Shown piece by piece: positions 30,245 through 42,835 of a stretch of DNA of 64,000 nucleotides. How positions within the stretch are numbered: position 1 is the first letter of the stretch; each line of letters opens with the position of its first letter. Made by a program: the position numbers and the translations under genes. Source of the DNA: Effrenium voratum. Its lineage: Eukaryota > Sar > Dinophyceae > Suessiales > Symbiodiniaceae. The notes under the pieces were generated by a model. The model was not told where the DNA came from. It saw nothing but the letters and a program-made list of their open reading frames with translations, and made no database searches. The stretch lies in assembly GCA_963377175.1 (NCBI GenBank), contig CAUJNA010000530.1, forward strand, positions 23,501 to 87,500, in the 5' to 3' direction.

Positions 30245-31060
30245 CTACGCGTCACCCGAGATCAACTGCGTCCAACTTTGGACTCATTGCAAGCGCGCAC
30301 ATGAAGGGGCTCCACTTGTCATGGATCGTCCCCACTGAATACAAAATAGCCATGACACAGGAGTGCCAACATAGAACTCTTCAGTCCTCCGAATCACGGA
30401 AATGGGAATAGGAAAGGGAGGTCCCAAAAAACCAACGTTATTGAGGCCTACACGAAATATTGCACGCAGCTCATATGGAACCTCTGAAATAGAATCCCGG
30501 CACACGCTTGCGTTCTTGCTAAACAACTACTGTACTGTCACTTTCTTGAGTACAGTAGATGATGGAAAATATATCCTCCTATTCGGATACGTGACCACTT
30601 GTCAAAAAGTTGTTTCCCAAGTTGTTTGCCGTACAATTGACAAGCGCACACTAGCGCGCGCGCCTTTTCTTAGCTGCTTTGGGACGAACTATCTGCTTTC
30701 GCTTTCAGTCCAGTGACTTTTCAACCGTACTGGTTGTTCAACTGCCTGCTAGCGCGGTGCTAGCGCGGAGCTAGCGTTTGGCTAGCGCGCGCAATTGACT
30801 ATGTGTTCAGCATATTGCCAGCCACTCTAGTAAAATCGCAAAACAAGAGGCCACTGCGCACGATGCATAGCACATCCGTATCTCACATCCCAGACTGGAT
30901 TTGATCCCATTTGTTTGATTCTCGCGCGGCCCGCCTTGAAATAGAGATTAAACAAAAGCCAAGAAGTAATTCAATACACCCCTTCAGCATTTCTGACCGC
31001 CATGTGTCACATTTGTGGCTTTCCTGATGATATCTTTTTAAACAACCTTGAGAAGGGCAC
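30245..31060. other. Intergenic with a CTAGCGCG cluster
   Basis: No gene seen. CTAGCG occurs five times between 30650 and 30795 (four within 50 bp, spaced 9-15 bp), giving a short GC-rich cluster. Confidence 0.5.
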
Positions 31061-31063
31061 CCT

Positions 31064-31095
31064 GCAAACAAACACACACACACACACACACACAC
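31064..31095. repeat. CA dinucleotide run
   Basis: About 14 CA units directly abutting the left copy of the 320-bp direct repeat. Confidence 0.95.
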
Positions 31096-31417
31096 TTGAA
31101 CTCCCAAGGGAGAAGCTGTTCCTTCGAGTACAACTGGTGAGTCTCGAGTGGGTGGATTTTCGGCTTGCACGACACTTGGCTTCTTTTTAGTGTCGAAAAC
31201 GCGACCAGATCCAACATGAAGCACACACAGTGAAACAAACAACGGGCCAAAAGGACTTTGTATCACCGGCAGGTGCACGGGTTGGCGTCCCAATCCGCAT
31301 CACGCGAGCGCTGCATGGGCGTCTTCGTTGGCTCCCGTCCCACGCAGGCTCCGAGAGCCCCCTGCTGAGAATCGGAAAAGGTGGCGACAGGGTAAATCTG
31401 TCGCTCCGCACACACAC
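31094..31417. repeat. 320-bp direct repeat, left copy
   Basis: From ACTTGAACTCCCAAGGG to CTCCGCACACACAC. It matches 32504-32826 with only a few substitutions and a 2-bp length difference. Confidence 0.93.
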
Positions 31418-31812
31418 GCCCCTCAAAGAGGGGCGAGTAGCTACGTTTTTACGGGGGGAGCAACCCTAAAAAACACGCGCCCGAAAGACGGACGAAGACC
31501 CAACGGAAAACAAACGGAGCAAGAAAGCAAAGAAACAGAAAGCCCCACATTGGGTCTCCGCAGGCAAAACCCCACACAAGAAACACGAAAACCAGGGAAA
31601 ACCAAGTTTAGGGTCTCCGACAAGGGCAAAAACCCCAAACAGTCCGAACCCTCCTAAACCTCGAAGACGGGGAACACCGCGAAGTTGAAGAGCGAGAGGA
31701 AGAACAGGCCATCCCTAAACGGGCGAAGAGGAAGCACAGGATGAAGCGGGGAGGTGGTAAAAGAGAAAAAGACGGGGGGGGGGGGGGGGGGGGAAAGAAC
31801 AAAAGAAAGAGA

Positions 31813-31897
<85 letters not shown>

Positions 31898-32503
31898 AAA
31901 GAAAGAAAGAAGGAAAGGAAGAAAGCAAGAAAGAAAGGCAGACAAAGGGGCCGAGATGCGTATCTTGGGCGCCGCAGCCCGCCGGAAAGAAAAGAGAAGA
32001 GAAGGAGACAAGGGAACAAAAAAGGTGGAAAAAAGGGGGAAAGGGGTTAGTATGCGTTTTTTGGGCGGCGCATCCCGCCCGGACAAAGACAGAGGATTAA
32101 GACCAAGGCTCGAGGAGGACGTCGAATCCCACAAGGGGGCCAAGAGGACGAACACGAAAAAGCAACGGAAGGAGAGGAAGACGTCAAGCAAAACTGCGTG
32201 AGGAGAGCGAGGAGCAAGAACAGGTAGACAGGCAGGAAGAAGACGACAAGGAGAAAGGTGAACAGCGCGAAGACAAGCAGGTCATCCCTAAGCGGGCCAA
32301 GAGAAGGAGGACGAACGCGCGGGTTAGGCACAGCAGGAAGAAGAGCGAAGGTGTGAAACGTTCTATCATCTGGTGGCTGGGCTATCTTTAGTGAAACGTT
32401 GAAACGGTTGAAATTGCAATTACGCTGGTTTGATGATCAGTACGATGAGGTCAAATTCTCCGGTAAAAACCGGCCCGGGGTCACACGATGGGTACACCCG
32501 AGG
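31418..32503. repeat. Purine-rich core between the direct repeats
   Basis: About 1.1 kb that is strongly A/G-rich on the plus strand. It includes a run of 20 G (31774-31793), GAAA units (about 31816-31856) and GCAA units (about 31857-31897). The long open frames here come from simple composition. No reverse transcriptase or other protein is encoded. Confidence 0.85.
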
Positions 32504-32826
32504 ACTTGAACTCCCAAGGGAGAAGCTGTTCCTTCGAGTACAACTGGTGAGTCTCGAGTGGGTGGATTTTCGGCTTGCACGACACTTGGCTTCTCTTTAG
32601 TGTCGAAAACGCGACCAGATCCAACATGAAGCACACACAGTGAAACAAACAACGGGCCAAAAGGACTTTGTATCACCGGCAGGTACACGGGTTGGCGTCC
32701 CAATCCGCATCACGAGCGGTGCATGGGCGTCTTCGTTGGCTCCCGTCCCATGCAGGCTCCGAGAGCCCCCTGCTGAGAATCGGAAAAGGTGGCGACAGGG
32801 TAAATCTGTCGCTCCGCACACACACA
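32504..32826. repeat. 320-bp direct repeat, right copy
   Basis: Same sequence and orientation as 31094-31417; it runs directly into a CA/GACA run at 32814-32850. Confidence 0.93.
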
Positions 32827-32835
32827 CACACACAG

Positions 32836-35800
32836 ACAGACACACACGTTTTCAATCAACCCCACCGCCGGAAACTCCACACTCCGCCTGCAGCGAGCCG
32901 CGGTGCGGCTCCAGCTGCCTGGCTGGCAGCACCAGGCTCACCTCGAGGGCTGAAGATGACTTGGGTGACGGATACCAACAACTGGATTCCTTTTGGATAC
33001 CCACGTGATTGGCCTTTGGCGCAATGGAACTCGTCCATCAGCCGTTTAGCGTCCCCTGAATGTCAGGGTCATAGAACCTTAGAACCTCCCTGTCAATGGC
33101 GAACATTCCCTTGCAACGCGATTCAACTGAAGACTTCCGGTTTTGGACCGGGGAGAGGCACTGTGGTTCTGCTTTGAATCGACACATGGCTGGCAAAAGC
33201 TTCGGGTTGCTGACAACTGTGGGAAGCTCTACAACAGGTGGGTGCAAAGATCTCTGTGCCTGCGCATCAACATCTGGAAGTCCCGAAATCTGTCAGAAAG
33301 AAGAATAGCACCTTGTTTGTCTCTCTCTCCCTCTCTCTCCAGAGGGCACTTTACTGCTTTCACTTATGTTTTTTGGAGGCGGAGTACTGGAAATCCACCT
33401 TCAAAGTCCTGCCTTTGCAGGGGTCTCTATTTGGCTTGGATGCCACAGGTTGCCTGGGTGATTTCCTGGCTGTCCTCGGTTGGCCTTGCAAGAATTCTGG
33501 CATCAAACAAGTTCCCATCAGACTGTCAGACTCCTCTTATTGCAGTCCACGGGCGTGATTGTTTCACAAAGTTCAACTACAACAAGGGACGGGTTCTTGG
33601 CGTTCCATGGCCGCTTGAGTCTCTCGATTGGTTGAGACCCAGGGAAACATCCTGGTGCGATGTCAATGGACTCTTCTTCGCGCAGGAAAGATTCCCAGGA
33701 GATGAAACCAAGTGGTCAGCTGACTGAGATCGCTGGAGGGCTGATCCAAACAACATCGACATGGATGACCCTAGGAAAGAGCAAGGCTCCAAGACGACTG
33801 CTACACTATTAGGCTTAACTTTGTCCAAGGGCCGGCTTCTTCCCACTCTCTCAGTGGGACCTCCTGTGCCTTCTCTTCCGCCGAGAAGCCCCGTCCAGGG
33901 TGAAGAAGCTGCTGAAGGACAAGACTTTCAGGGCCTCGCGAGCCAGGGCCTTTAGCAGTGGCGTCATCCTACCCCATCCCTGGCCACGAAAGCTCAATGC
34001 TGGTGTTGCAGCATCAAGCCTGCTGGTGCGAGTCTTTATACCTCCTCACTACACAAAATGGATTCCCTCGCATGTGTCGCAACAACGGGGCCAGCGGGCT
34101 GACAGTGCCGACGGCGCCACTGCTTGCAGAGGTGTTTTGCACAGCAAGCCGCCACGCGATGGTAAAGCCAAGCCACTGCTCGGACATAGACGGGAAGGAA
34201 GTCAAGGTACTTCAGCCGCAATGAGCACCACACCTGGGGCCCGCAGTTTCTTGGCGAAAAGGAAGGGACCCTCAAAAAGACCTGAGATGCTTCCGAAAAG
34301 GGCCTGCGACTTAAGCCAAGGAACTGTGGTGTCCAAGCCGCCGATCTTCACCTGCTCTGCTTGCACCACAGCTGGTACGTCAGGAGCAACATAGCCATCC
34401 TAGGCCACCAGCTCAGATAAGACGCCGCCCCGGAAGGGGTTCCATCCCTTGGCGCCTGCTAAATGGAATCTGACCTTGCTTCCAACAATTTCAGGGAGTT
34501 CATGACAGGTTGCTGTTCATGACCGGGGCCACGCGCAAGAAAATAGCTGCTCCATGTATACATAATAATATGTATATTTGTATGCATGATCAGCAAGTCC
34601 CCCTCCCCCTCTCCCTCAAGATCCCACTCCCCCTGTGATGTGGCTTGGGATTCCCTCCTCCCTCTGTGGAATTCCCCCACCCTCCCGTGGCTTGTCTCCG
34701 CTTGGTCTAAGTTTGACTTGGGATTCGCGAAGGATAATTTTAGGACTGGTTTACGGTGGGCATGGGATAGTTCTAGGATTGGGTTGCGGTCGTTTCAGGA
34801 TTGGATTCGCGCGTCTGTTTAGGTTGCTTGAGGATTGGTTAAAAAACCAAGGACCCACCGTGAGAGTTTCGATTGAAGCCTCTTGATAAAAATGGCCAGT
34901 GTTTCACCACTGACCAACCCCTCAATCAATCTCCAAAACCGGGGAAAACGATGACACCCATGGAAAATCCAGGAAAATGCCTGAAGATGCAACAGCTGCA
35001 AGCCGTGTCAGCGCATGTCAGAATCGAGTCTGGCAAAGTGTCCCTTACAACGTTCCATATGTGCACATAATATTTGCTTGAGGGCCCTTGGGGATGACAA
35101 CTAAAAACTCCATGCCCAAAAAAAAAGAGTAAAGTGTTGTAGACACAGTAGGAGGTCAATTTAATGCAAGTTGTGTGTATTCCATGTTCGCTATCTCATG
35201 GCTCCAGCCTCATGTTGATCCACATTCAAGTACAAAAGGTCCCACGTTCAACCACCGGTTTCTGACTCTGGCAACCAGAGCGTCCTCCACCGGAGCGAAT
35301 TCCCAACGTTTCCCCTGAAATAAGATGGTGCTCAAGGTGATGTCTCAACCATTCCAAAAGAGACCTGGTCCCTCCTCACCCACCCCCTACCCAGGCGCCG
35401 TGATTGGCTTGCCGGCTGTGCTCAGCAAATCTTCGGCAGTGCTGCCGAAGACATCCAAGCCTCCTATCCAGCGGTCGGGGCACTTGGCACTTGGCACTTG
35501 GCACTCGCCCTTCGCAGAGGCTTACCCGTTCTCACAGAAATCGCTGAGGCTTACCCGTTCGCTCCTCCTCCGAGATCTGAAAGCCATTGCTTCAGGGGTG
35601 TGAGCCACATCTCGTCCAGCGTGAAGTCCAACTTGTCCACATCCAGCTGAGAGGAGGAGACGCAGAGGTCCCTGGCACATAGTCTGGTTGCCTGGAAGAC
35701 TCCTCAAACAAATGTGCCACGAGGCCCACCAAACAATCGAATGAATGAAAACTGCACAGCACGATCGAGGGAGACTTGCTCACAAACACTCACTCCTGCC

Positions 35801-36838
35801 AAGCTACACGAGGCTGAGGGGATATAAGACAACCCCCAAGTAATCTATCAATCGCCAATGGTCAGAATCTACTTGGGTTTGTATTGCTTTAGGGTACCCC
35901 TTTTGTCAAAAGGAAACCGATCATTTTAGGGGACTCCGATTTTGAGAAACACCCACTTACTGGGATGGTCCTCCTCCCAACTGCCGATCGACAATCCCCC
36001 GAAAGGTTCTGCCCTGACTCACCGCGCGCTGGCCTTGAGGAAGTGGCTTGCCGGATCATGTGAAACTGCAGGAAGGACTTGCCTCCTGTTGCAGATTCGG
36101 AGAAAGGATTCTTCCCGTTGAAACAACACTTTCTGCGCTCACAAGGAGAGTGACTAACCCCAACCAGACAGACACTTTCACAATGTGATGGTGGTTTTGC
36201 CTTGGATCCGCTGACGGCCTTGTCCCGTGAGGGGGTCGAATATTTCTTATCCAGCTTGAATTCGGTCCAGGGTCCCCTCAAAGAGTCTTATCCAGCCGGC
36301 TCCCCTGAAGGAGTTGGGCCCAGGGCAGCGTTCCGCACCCTCTCGACGCTCTGAGCGCCGCCTTTTCCCTCTCTTTTTTTCGGTCGGCGCTCGGCGACCA
36401 AGGCGTGGCCAGTGAGATGCCTCGAGGCTGGGGTGGTGCAGAAGTGCTGACACCAATGAGTTAGAAAGGAACTGGCCCAGGGTTCCCTTTGGCCACCCAA
36501 GAGGAAAACCGCTAGGTTTAAGTCTAGCCTCCAGGGATCTTGCTGCTACTGGAGCACTCCGAACAGGCAGCAACAAATCCGGCCACGCCGCTTAAGCCTT
36601 GCTACGTCATCCGGCATCATCCGGGATTCAGGTGGCTTTGATGTTTCAATAGGAAACCACCTGGAAAAGTGGCTAATGGGCATGAATATCCACCTAAATG
36701 ATGTCCATCAAAGGGTCTGTTAAAAATTCATATATCTTGGGATGCATGTTCAGTGTTTAGCCAACTCACAAGACACTGGATAAATTGGCATACGCGACAT
36801 ACACAGCTTGTGGCATCGCATTCCGGCTTGCTGTTGGC
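32836..36838. other. Intergenic, one exon-like stretch
   Basis: No named gene. Minus-strand 34393-34206 is open for about 60 codons after an AG (YVAPDVPAVVQAEQVKIGG, then TTVPWLKSQALFGSISG) and could be an exon upstream of the VPS13-like exons or of another gene. A GGCACTT heptamer is repeated four times at 35478-35508. Confidence 0.3.
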
Positions 36839-36841
36839 CAT

Positions 36842-36847
36842 CATCAG

Positions 36848-36900
<53 letters not shown>

Positions 36901-36970
36901 GTACTATCATAATTATCATTCTGCTTTATTCTTATCACCGTCACCATCATCCTCATCCCCATCCTCATCC

Positions 36971-37057
<87 letters not shown>

Positions 37058-37220
37058 GTACTATCATAATTATCATTCTGCTTTATTCTTATCACCGTCA
37101 CCATCATCCTCATCCCCATCCTCATCCTCATCATCATCATCATAATCATCATCCTCATCCTCATCCTCATCCTCATCATCATCATCATCATCATCATCAT
37201 TCATCATCATCACCATCACC
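36842..37220. repeat. ATC trinucleotide repeat with internal 157-bp duplication
   Basis: ATC runs are broken by a unique block (AGTACTATCATAATTATCAT through the CCTCATCC units) that occurs twice, near 36898 and 37055. This points to a duplication of block plus flanking ATC units rather than slippage alone. Confidence 0.93.
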
Positions 37221-37239
37221 ATCATCCTCATCCTCATCC

Positions 37240-37375
37240 TGCTTCTGCTTCTACTTCTGTTTCTGCTTCTTCTTCTTCTTCTTCTGCTTCTTCTACTTGT
37301 TCGGCTTCTTCTTCTGCTTCTTAATTCTTCTTCTACTTCTTCTTCTTCTTCTTCTTCTTCTGCTTCTTCTTCTCC
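37240..37375. repeat. TTC/CTG pyrimidine-rich repeat
   Basis: TTCTGC and TTC units form a pyrimidine-rich stretch continuing from the ATC repeat. Confidence 0.9.
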
Positions 37376-37500
37376 TCCTGCTCAAACTAGTGCTGCCGAG
37401 CATGGGGAGGACTGAAATCATGCATCACTGCAACTCTCCTCCTGCTCAAACTAGTGCTGCCGAGCATGGGAGGGGTAATACTGAAATCATGCATCACTGT
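37374..37500. repeat. Tandem duplication of about 63 bp
   Basis: CTCAAACTAGTGCTGCCGAG followed by GAAATCATGCATCACTG occurs twice in tandem, with a few changes between copies. Confidence 0.93.
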
Positions 37501-40500
37501 AACCCCACCATAAGGGTCTTTCGAAATCAAACTTGGTCTGTTCTTGCCCTTGAGTGGAAGGACACATCAAGCAGATTTTCGGTGAGGCTCTAAGCGTGAC
37601 TGACAGCAGGTCCACCATCACAGGCACAACCTGTGAGAGCTCTCATTACTAGCACATATCACAATATGAAGCGTGCGCTTCTATTGTTTGTGTCAACAAC
37701 CTAGCCTTCTCTCACCTTCGCTCCCTGTCCGCCAAACTGCCTCGCCCAGCACGTAGCCCGTGCGGGACACTTTGGGCACTTCAGGCGAGCTTGGCACCTC
37801 AGCTGTGCCTCGGCCGAATGTGAATGCGCTTGAGCTGTCGATGGCCCAAGCACGGCCCGGCTTTGGGAGGGTGTGTCCACAAGAAAAGACTACTAGAGGC
37901 CGGCCAGCCGTCTGCATATAGGATACCTTTTGAATCTACATGACCCTTTCTGATAGCTTGCTGTTGGCTTCACAGTTGGGTACAATTTTACCATATTTGT
38001 TCGTCTCTTTCTACTATACCCAATACCGCAAGTTTTCCCAGTCGGCCTCTACCTGTGTTGCCGTTCTAACTCTATTGCTCTTTGACGAGCGCTTCCTTTT
38101 CGCATAGCCGTTTGGCAAGGCAAACAAAATCTGAGATGTACCCTCACCAGCTCTGGCCATCTAAGCCGGCATGCCTTTGGAGAATATGCCCAAGGCAGCA
38201 CGAGGGAAAGGAATCAGCCAGTGGACAACTTGCCAAGATTCCTGATCACAAGCCGGTGACACCTTGAAGGTTGAAAGCAAAAAGTGCAAACCGAAGAGCA
38301 ACAAACTAGAGGCAAAAGGTGGTCACATCCGCATCTGAGCACTCATCTGCTAGTCACGACCTTCACTTTTGGAAATGATACTCTCTGTTTCTCTTTCTCG
38401 CCCCCTAACACAAGACTGGAGGTAGGATATGATGAGAGAGCTAAAAGACCTGCAACTGCTTGTGTTGCGCTTGCAGTTGTCAGCTCATTAAAACCTTCCT
38501 GAGCTGCCCCTTACAGGTCCAAATGCTACGAGCCGCAAAGCTCCCTCGGAGACTCCTCACGCTGCTGGCGCCAGTACTCATGCCCACTGCCGCTGCTAGC
38601 GCTGCTGGCGCTACTCAGGCGAAGCCTCCCGGCCTTGCAGGGCTTAGCTTTGGGGCAACATATTGCCGCCAAAAACCGACTGGTGCCCCGAAACCGCTAC
38701 TCTGGCAATAATGTCAGCGACCAAATTTCTGGCCTTGGGCTCATGGCCCTCGGATGTCAGGCTCTCGCGCACGGGCTCAGCGCGAGCAGCAGCGAGATAT
38801 TCTCGCGGCCTTTCGTCCTCGAAATCCAAATCCACCCTGGCCATCACCGCAGATGCGCTCCAGGTCTTCCTACCAAGCAGATTACGGCAGATTAAGGGTC
38901 CAAAGGTCCAAGGGTCTGCTATGATCGCAGCTGTCTCCAATGGATGGGGTTGCCTCTCAAGTCTCCCATCTCCTTGGCCTGGCACCTTGCGCGGCTTTCC
39001 CACCAGTCCTGATGGAGAAAGTCGGCGCCGCCGCGTCGTCGGCCAAAGTTTGCCAGAGCTCAGGCGAGCCACAGTCTTCGGCATCGCTGTATGTCGAGCG
39101 GCCACAGCGCGATAGGGAGATCTCATTTTCTTCGGCCTTGGGAAGAAATGGCACCAAATGAATCAACAACAAGTCGGATAAGTAACATGAGGTGGAAGCA
39201 ACCGCCCATGCTGGCGCGCAAAACGGCGATGCATGAAGTGACTGAGACTGCTGCCTTGCATCGCTTCTTACTTGGGAGTTTGTAAGCAAAGCAAGGCTCC
39301 AGTTGAATCCACACTTTCGATCCAGAACCAAATGGCGCCCCAAACCGTTGCCAGGCAGCGCTTGACTCCCATTGCGCCGCTCTGCGCACAGCAGTCGGCT
39401 CGCGCTGAGGAAGGCCTTGCGCACCACGTCTCAAGCCCTGGTAATCTTTTGCCAAATTCAAGCGGGCCAAGGCGACCAGCTGAAACCCACGCCGGAAATG
39501 GCTCTTCATTTCACCAACACAAAACAGTTGGCCACTGGTCAAGAGGACCATGCCAGTTGTTTCGGATGCGATTCCCTCTGCTGAAATATGATGCTTCTCA
39601 AAAGAAGCATGAGTGGCACCACATGCGACGACGCAAACCAGACGGGCAAAGTCTGAATGAACTCGCTCTTCAGCATCTCTTGGATCAAGGAAGTCTTCAG
39701 TGTATCTTTTATCTTTTATATCACTCTACGGCTTTCACGTCTGCACACGGCCTCTCACACCAACTTCTCTACTCCTCGTCTTTGAAGGGCAGCCGACTTC
39801 TTCAATGATCAAATCCGATTGGGAAGATGGTGCAAACATGGTTTGACTCATTTTTCTGCGAACGGGCAGCAACCTAAAGTAAGCATTTGGAGGCCTCAGT
39901 ATTCTCCACTGCCAGACAGCAACAAGTCCCTTTTGGCTTGCTTCAAAACCTACGTCAGAAAAAGGGGTGTCCAGTTTTGACACCTCCCAACGCCACTATC
40001 CCTCAAGCAACCCACCAAAGGCAAACTTGCCCCTTTGTGGCACACTTTCCAGAACCATCACAGCCACCCCTGACATGCACCAATTGGAAGGTGCAACATT
40101 ATAAACAACTCGGTCAACCGGGCGCGTAAAATACATGTTATTTTGATTAAGAATAATACGAATAAACAAATTCAATAAGGAATTGTTGATCTGCCAGGTT
40201 GCCGGTATCCCAGCTCAAAATCATGTCCCTTCTGTTGAAAACCAATCGAAACCGGCGCAATCTATTTCCAACCAAACTACCCTAAAGAGGACACCTATGT
40301 CCACCCACGCATTTTTCAGGGCGTCCCCTGTCCAAATTGCCAATTTCCCCACTCCGGGCGCCTTTTAAGGGGATCCCCCGAAGCCGGCGCCGCGGTAGCG
40401 GCGCCAGCTGCGAAGGGTTTTGCTGCAGCTCCGCACACATCCGATGCGAACCGAAAGGCGTGGGTCGCGCACGTGTCTTTTGGAACCGGCAAAAGAAGGT

Positions 40501-41856
40501 GTCTCCCTGGCGGGTTTCTCTCTATGGACACCTCAAAAATTGTCCTTAAAGCTCAAATATGCCTTTTGGACATTGCGAGTGTCAACATGCTCTGGTTCGT
40601 AGGTTGTACTTGCTAGGCTTCATTCATTTCTTTAGCTGACAAGCAGTTCGCCCTCAAATGTGGGTTCAAATGGTGCTGTGATATTGGCAGGTGTATGTGC
40701 GTGCTGGGGTACCTAATGATACTCTCGTGGAATGCAAGGATTCAAATGAGGTTGCAGTTACATCCAACTGTTTCTCTGTGTGAGCTTCACTACACCAGCA
40801 GCACCAAGGTGTCACAAAACATTGTAAACAGCCTCAGTTGCCCTACGGCTGATTTGAGCCAACAGCGAGGACCTTCCGCAAATGCCCGCGACAAGTTGAA
40901 TGGGCCCTTGCCTACGGATTCTTTTTCATTTGACCCTACACACCCCTTACGTACATGGCACGAAAAGAAAAGGGTATCAGCAAGAGCCAGGGGCAAGGGT
41001 GAACGCAAGCAGCACACTCGAAAGCGGCCGATGTGCTCAGTCTACCAGACCCCTTCGACCAACTAGCCAGAGGTACTCATACACTTAATATTGCCTTGGA
41101 ATATCTTCCCGTGCCTCCCAAGCATACCGCCTGAGATGCAACCCGGCAAAACGGCCTATTCTAGATGGATTCTGCAGGGACCCCCCAGTCATAATGGGAC
41201 CAGCCGCTTCCCGCCCAGTCCTGCGGAATGGTTGGCCAGCACCACCGCTGGCAGCTCCTGGGAAGATGGGAAGAACCCGAGACAGGGCAGGGCTAGAAGG
41301 CTTTTCGGCTCTGGCCAGGTGGGTGTTTCCTAAACAGGATTTGGGTCTGCAATCTGCAAAGGTACCTGCTTGGGGTTGTTGTCGAGGAAACCCATTTGGT
41401 GCTTACCGCCGTGTGTTGCCCCTTCAAAATTACCTGCAAAGGGAGATCTTATGAGAGTCTGGTGAAGCAAATGGCATCCCTTTGTGTTGAATCCAGATCA
41501 CAGCTTTCAGAAAAAAGAAAAACAAGTTACGCTCGGTGTTTACACTTGCTCCCCCTGTCCCAGTGAGCCTTCCGCCTCCCCCCTGTTCAGCTCGCCTGGT
41601 TCTGGAGCAAGGCGTTGGGCAAGTGCTGCAGGCGGTTTAGGTCGAGCATGTTCACCTTGTCCTGGATACAAGTATTCGCTCACTCAACTGGCCACCCAGA
41701 AGCACGACTCATAGCCCTACTGCAGAAGCTGTGGGTTTTAGCCCCTCTTGAACTTTGCCGCGAAGGTGAACTTGAACATGCTGCATGCTACACCCATGAA
41801 AACTGCAACCTCACTTGCAGCGGCGAACAAAAGTAGTCTCTGGGTGCAAGGGTAAT
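37501..41856. other. Intergenic, possible exon pieces
   Basis: No recognised gene. Minus-strand 38870-38690 is open and acidic (ARVDLDFEDERPREYLAAAR) after a TAG acceptor-like site. A second coding-like stretch, in another frame, lies at 39110-38960 (SPELWQTLADDAAAPTFSIR). They may be exons of one unknown gene. 39800-41856 shows nothing. Confidence 0.3.
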
Positions 41857-42206
41857 TGTCAAGAGACGGCAAGGTGACGTCCCGTCAGACGCTGTACACC
41901 GAACCCTCCAGCTGTAATACCAACCACGTAGAAAGGTGTATACGGTCAAACCGTTATAGCCGAACCCGTGTAAACGTTGTAAGGGAGAAGGAATAATAGT
42001 TACAACAGTGGTCCTGACAAATGCAGCGCAGGCGAAGTGTTTTCCGCTCTCAATTGCCGATCACGTATGAACGCAGCTACACATAAGATCTTGAACCTCA
42101 ATCGTGTCTTGAGCCAAATGGCGATCAATGGAACCTGGTAAGCAACACAAACACGGACCTCAGAACTGCTTCCCAATTTGGGCACGGGGCCAGGAGGGTT
42201 TTAACA
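41857..42206 (-). repeat. 3' LTR of copy B (350 bp)
   Basis: Same termini and length as the 5' LTR. The spliced-leader-like sequence lies at 42108-42127. Confidence 0.96.
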
Positions 42207-42216
42207 TCCCCCATTT
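42207..42216 (-). promoter_or_regulatory. Polypurine tract of copy B
   Basis: The sense strand reads AAATGGGGGA directly before the 3' LTR, the expected plus-strand primer for cDNA synthesis. Confidence 0.7.
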
Positions 42217-42835
42217 GGGTCGCATTGTTCATCATGCGGTCCAAACACCACAAAACGTTCCACTGGCCACGGCTTCAGCTACGAAACTGTGTCGTGCACT
42301 CTTTTACTTGCTATCGCTACACCGTTCATTCATTGTGAAACATGCCGGGTCCGATCGATAAAAAGAAACATGCATCCGCAGATCAGCACGCCCCCATATG
42401 CAGGTGTATACAATACACTATTGTCACGTCATTTGACCACCATTGAACATCCCAGCTGCCGCATTTGCGCATCGCGCAGCCGTCATCCATAGGAAATGGG
42501 TTGGCCATAGAAGTTCAACAGAAGCGCCTGCTCGTAAGCAATCTGCATATCACCGGCAAAGAAAATATCGGTGAGCAATCAATGCAAATCATAGCCATTC
42601 CAGATACCATGAATAATATATATATAATGAAAAGGAAATCATCCATGAGGTAATAGTTCCATCCATGAATATCCGGAATGTCATAGTAGTCGGAATATGT
42701 AAACGTATACATATCCATTCATCTTGGACGCATGAAATCATATCATGATGTAAAGTCGTTCCATTGCAACGATGTTGATGAGACGCAAGCAACGGATGGG
42801 GACTAACCCACATCGTGCCGCAATCAACATCTGCA
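42217..42835 (-). other. 3' untranslated region of copy B
   Basis: About 620 bp between the last stop codon and the polypurine tract, AT-richer than the coding part, with no open frame of note. Confidence 0.65.

Noticed and set aside
31608..32331. Hydrophobic Phe/Leu/Ser-rich minus-strand frames that look like membrane proteins
   Set aside because: They arise from the purine-rich GAAA and GCAA runs; several overlapping frames are equally hydrophobic.
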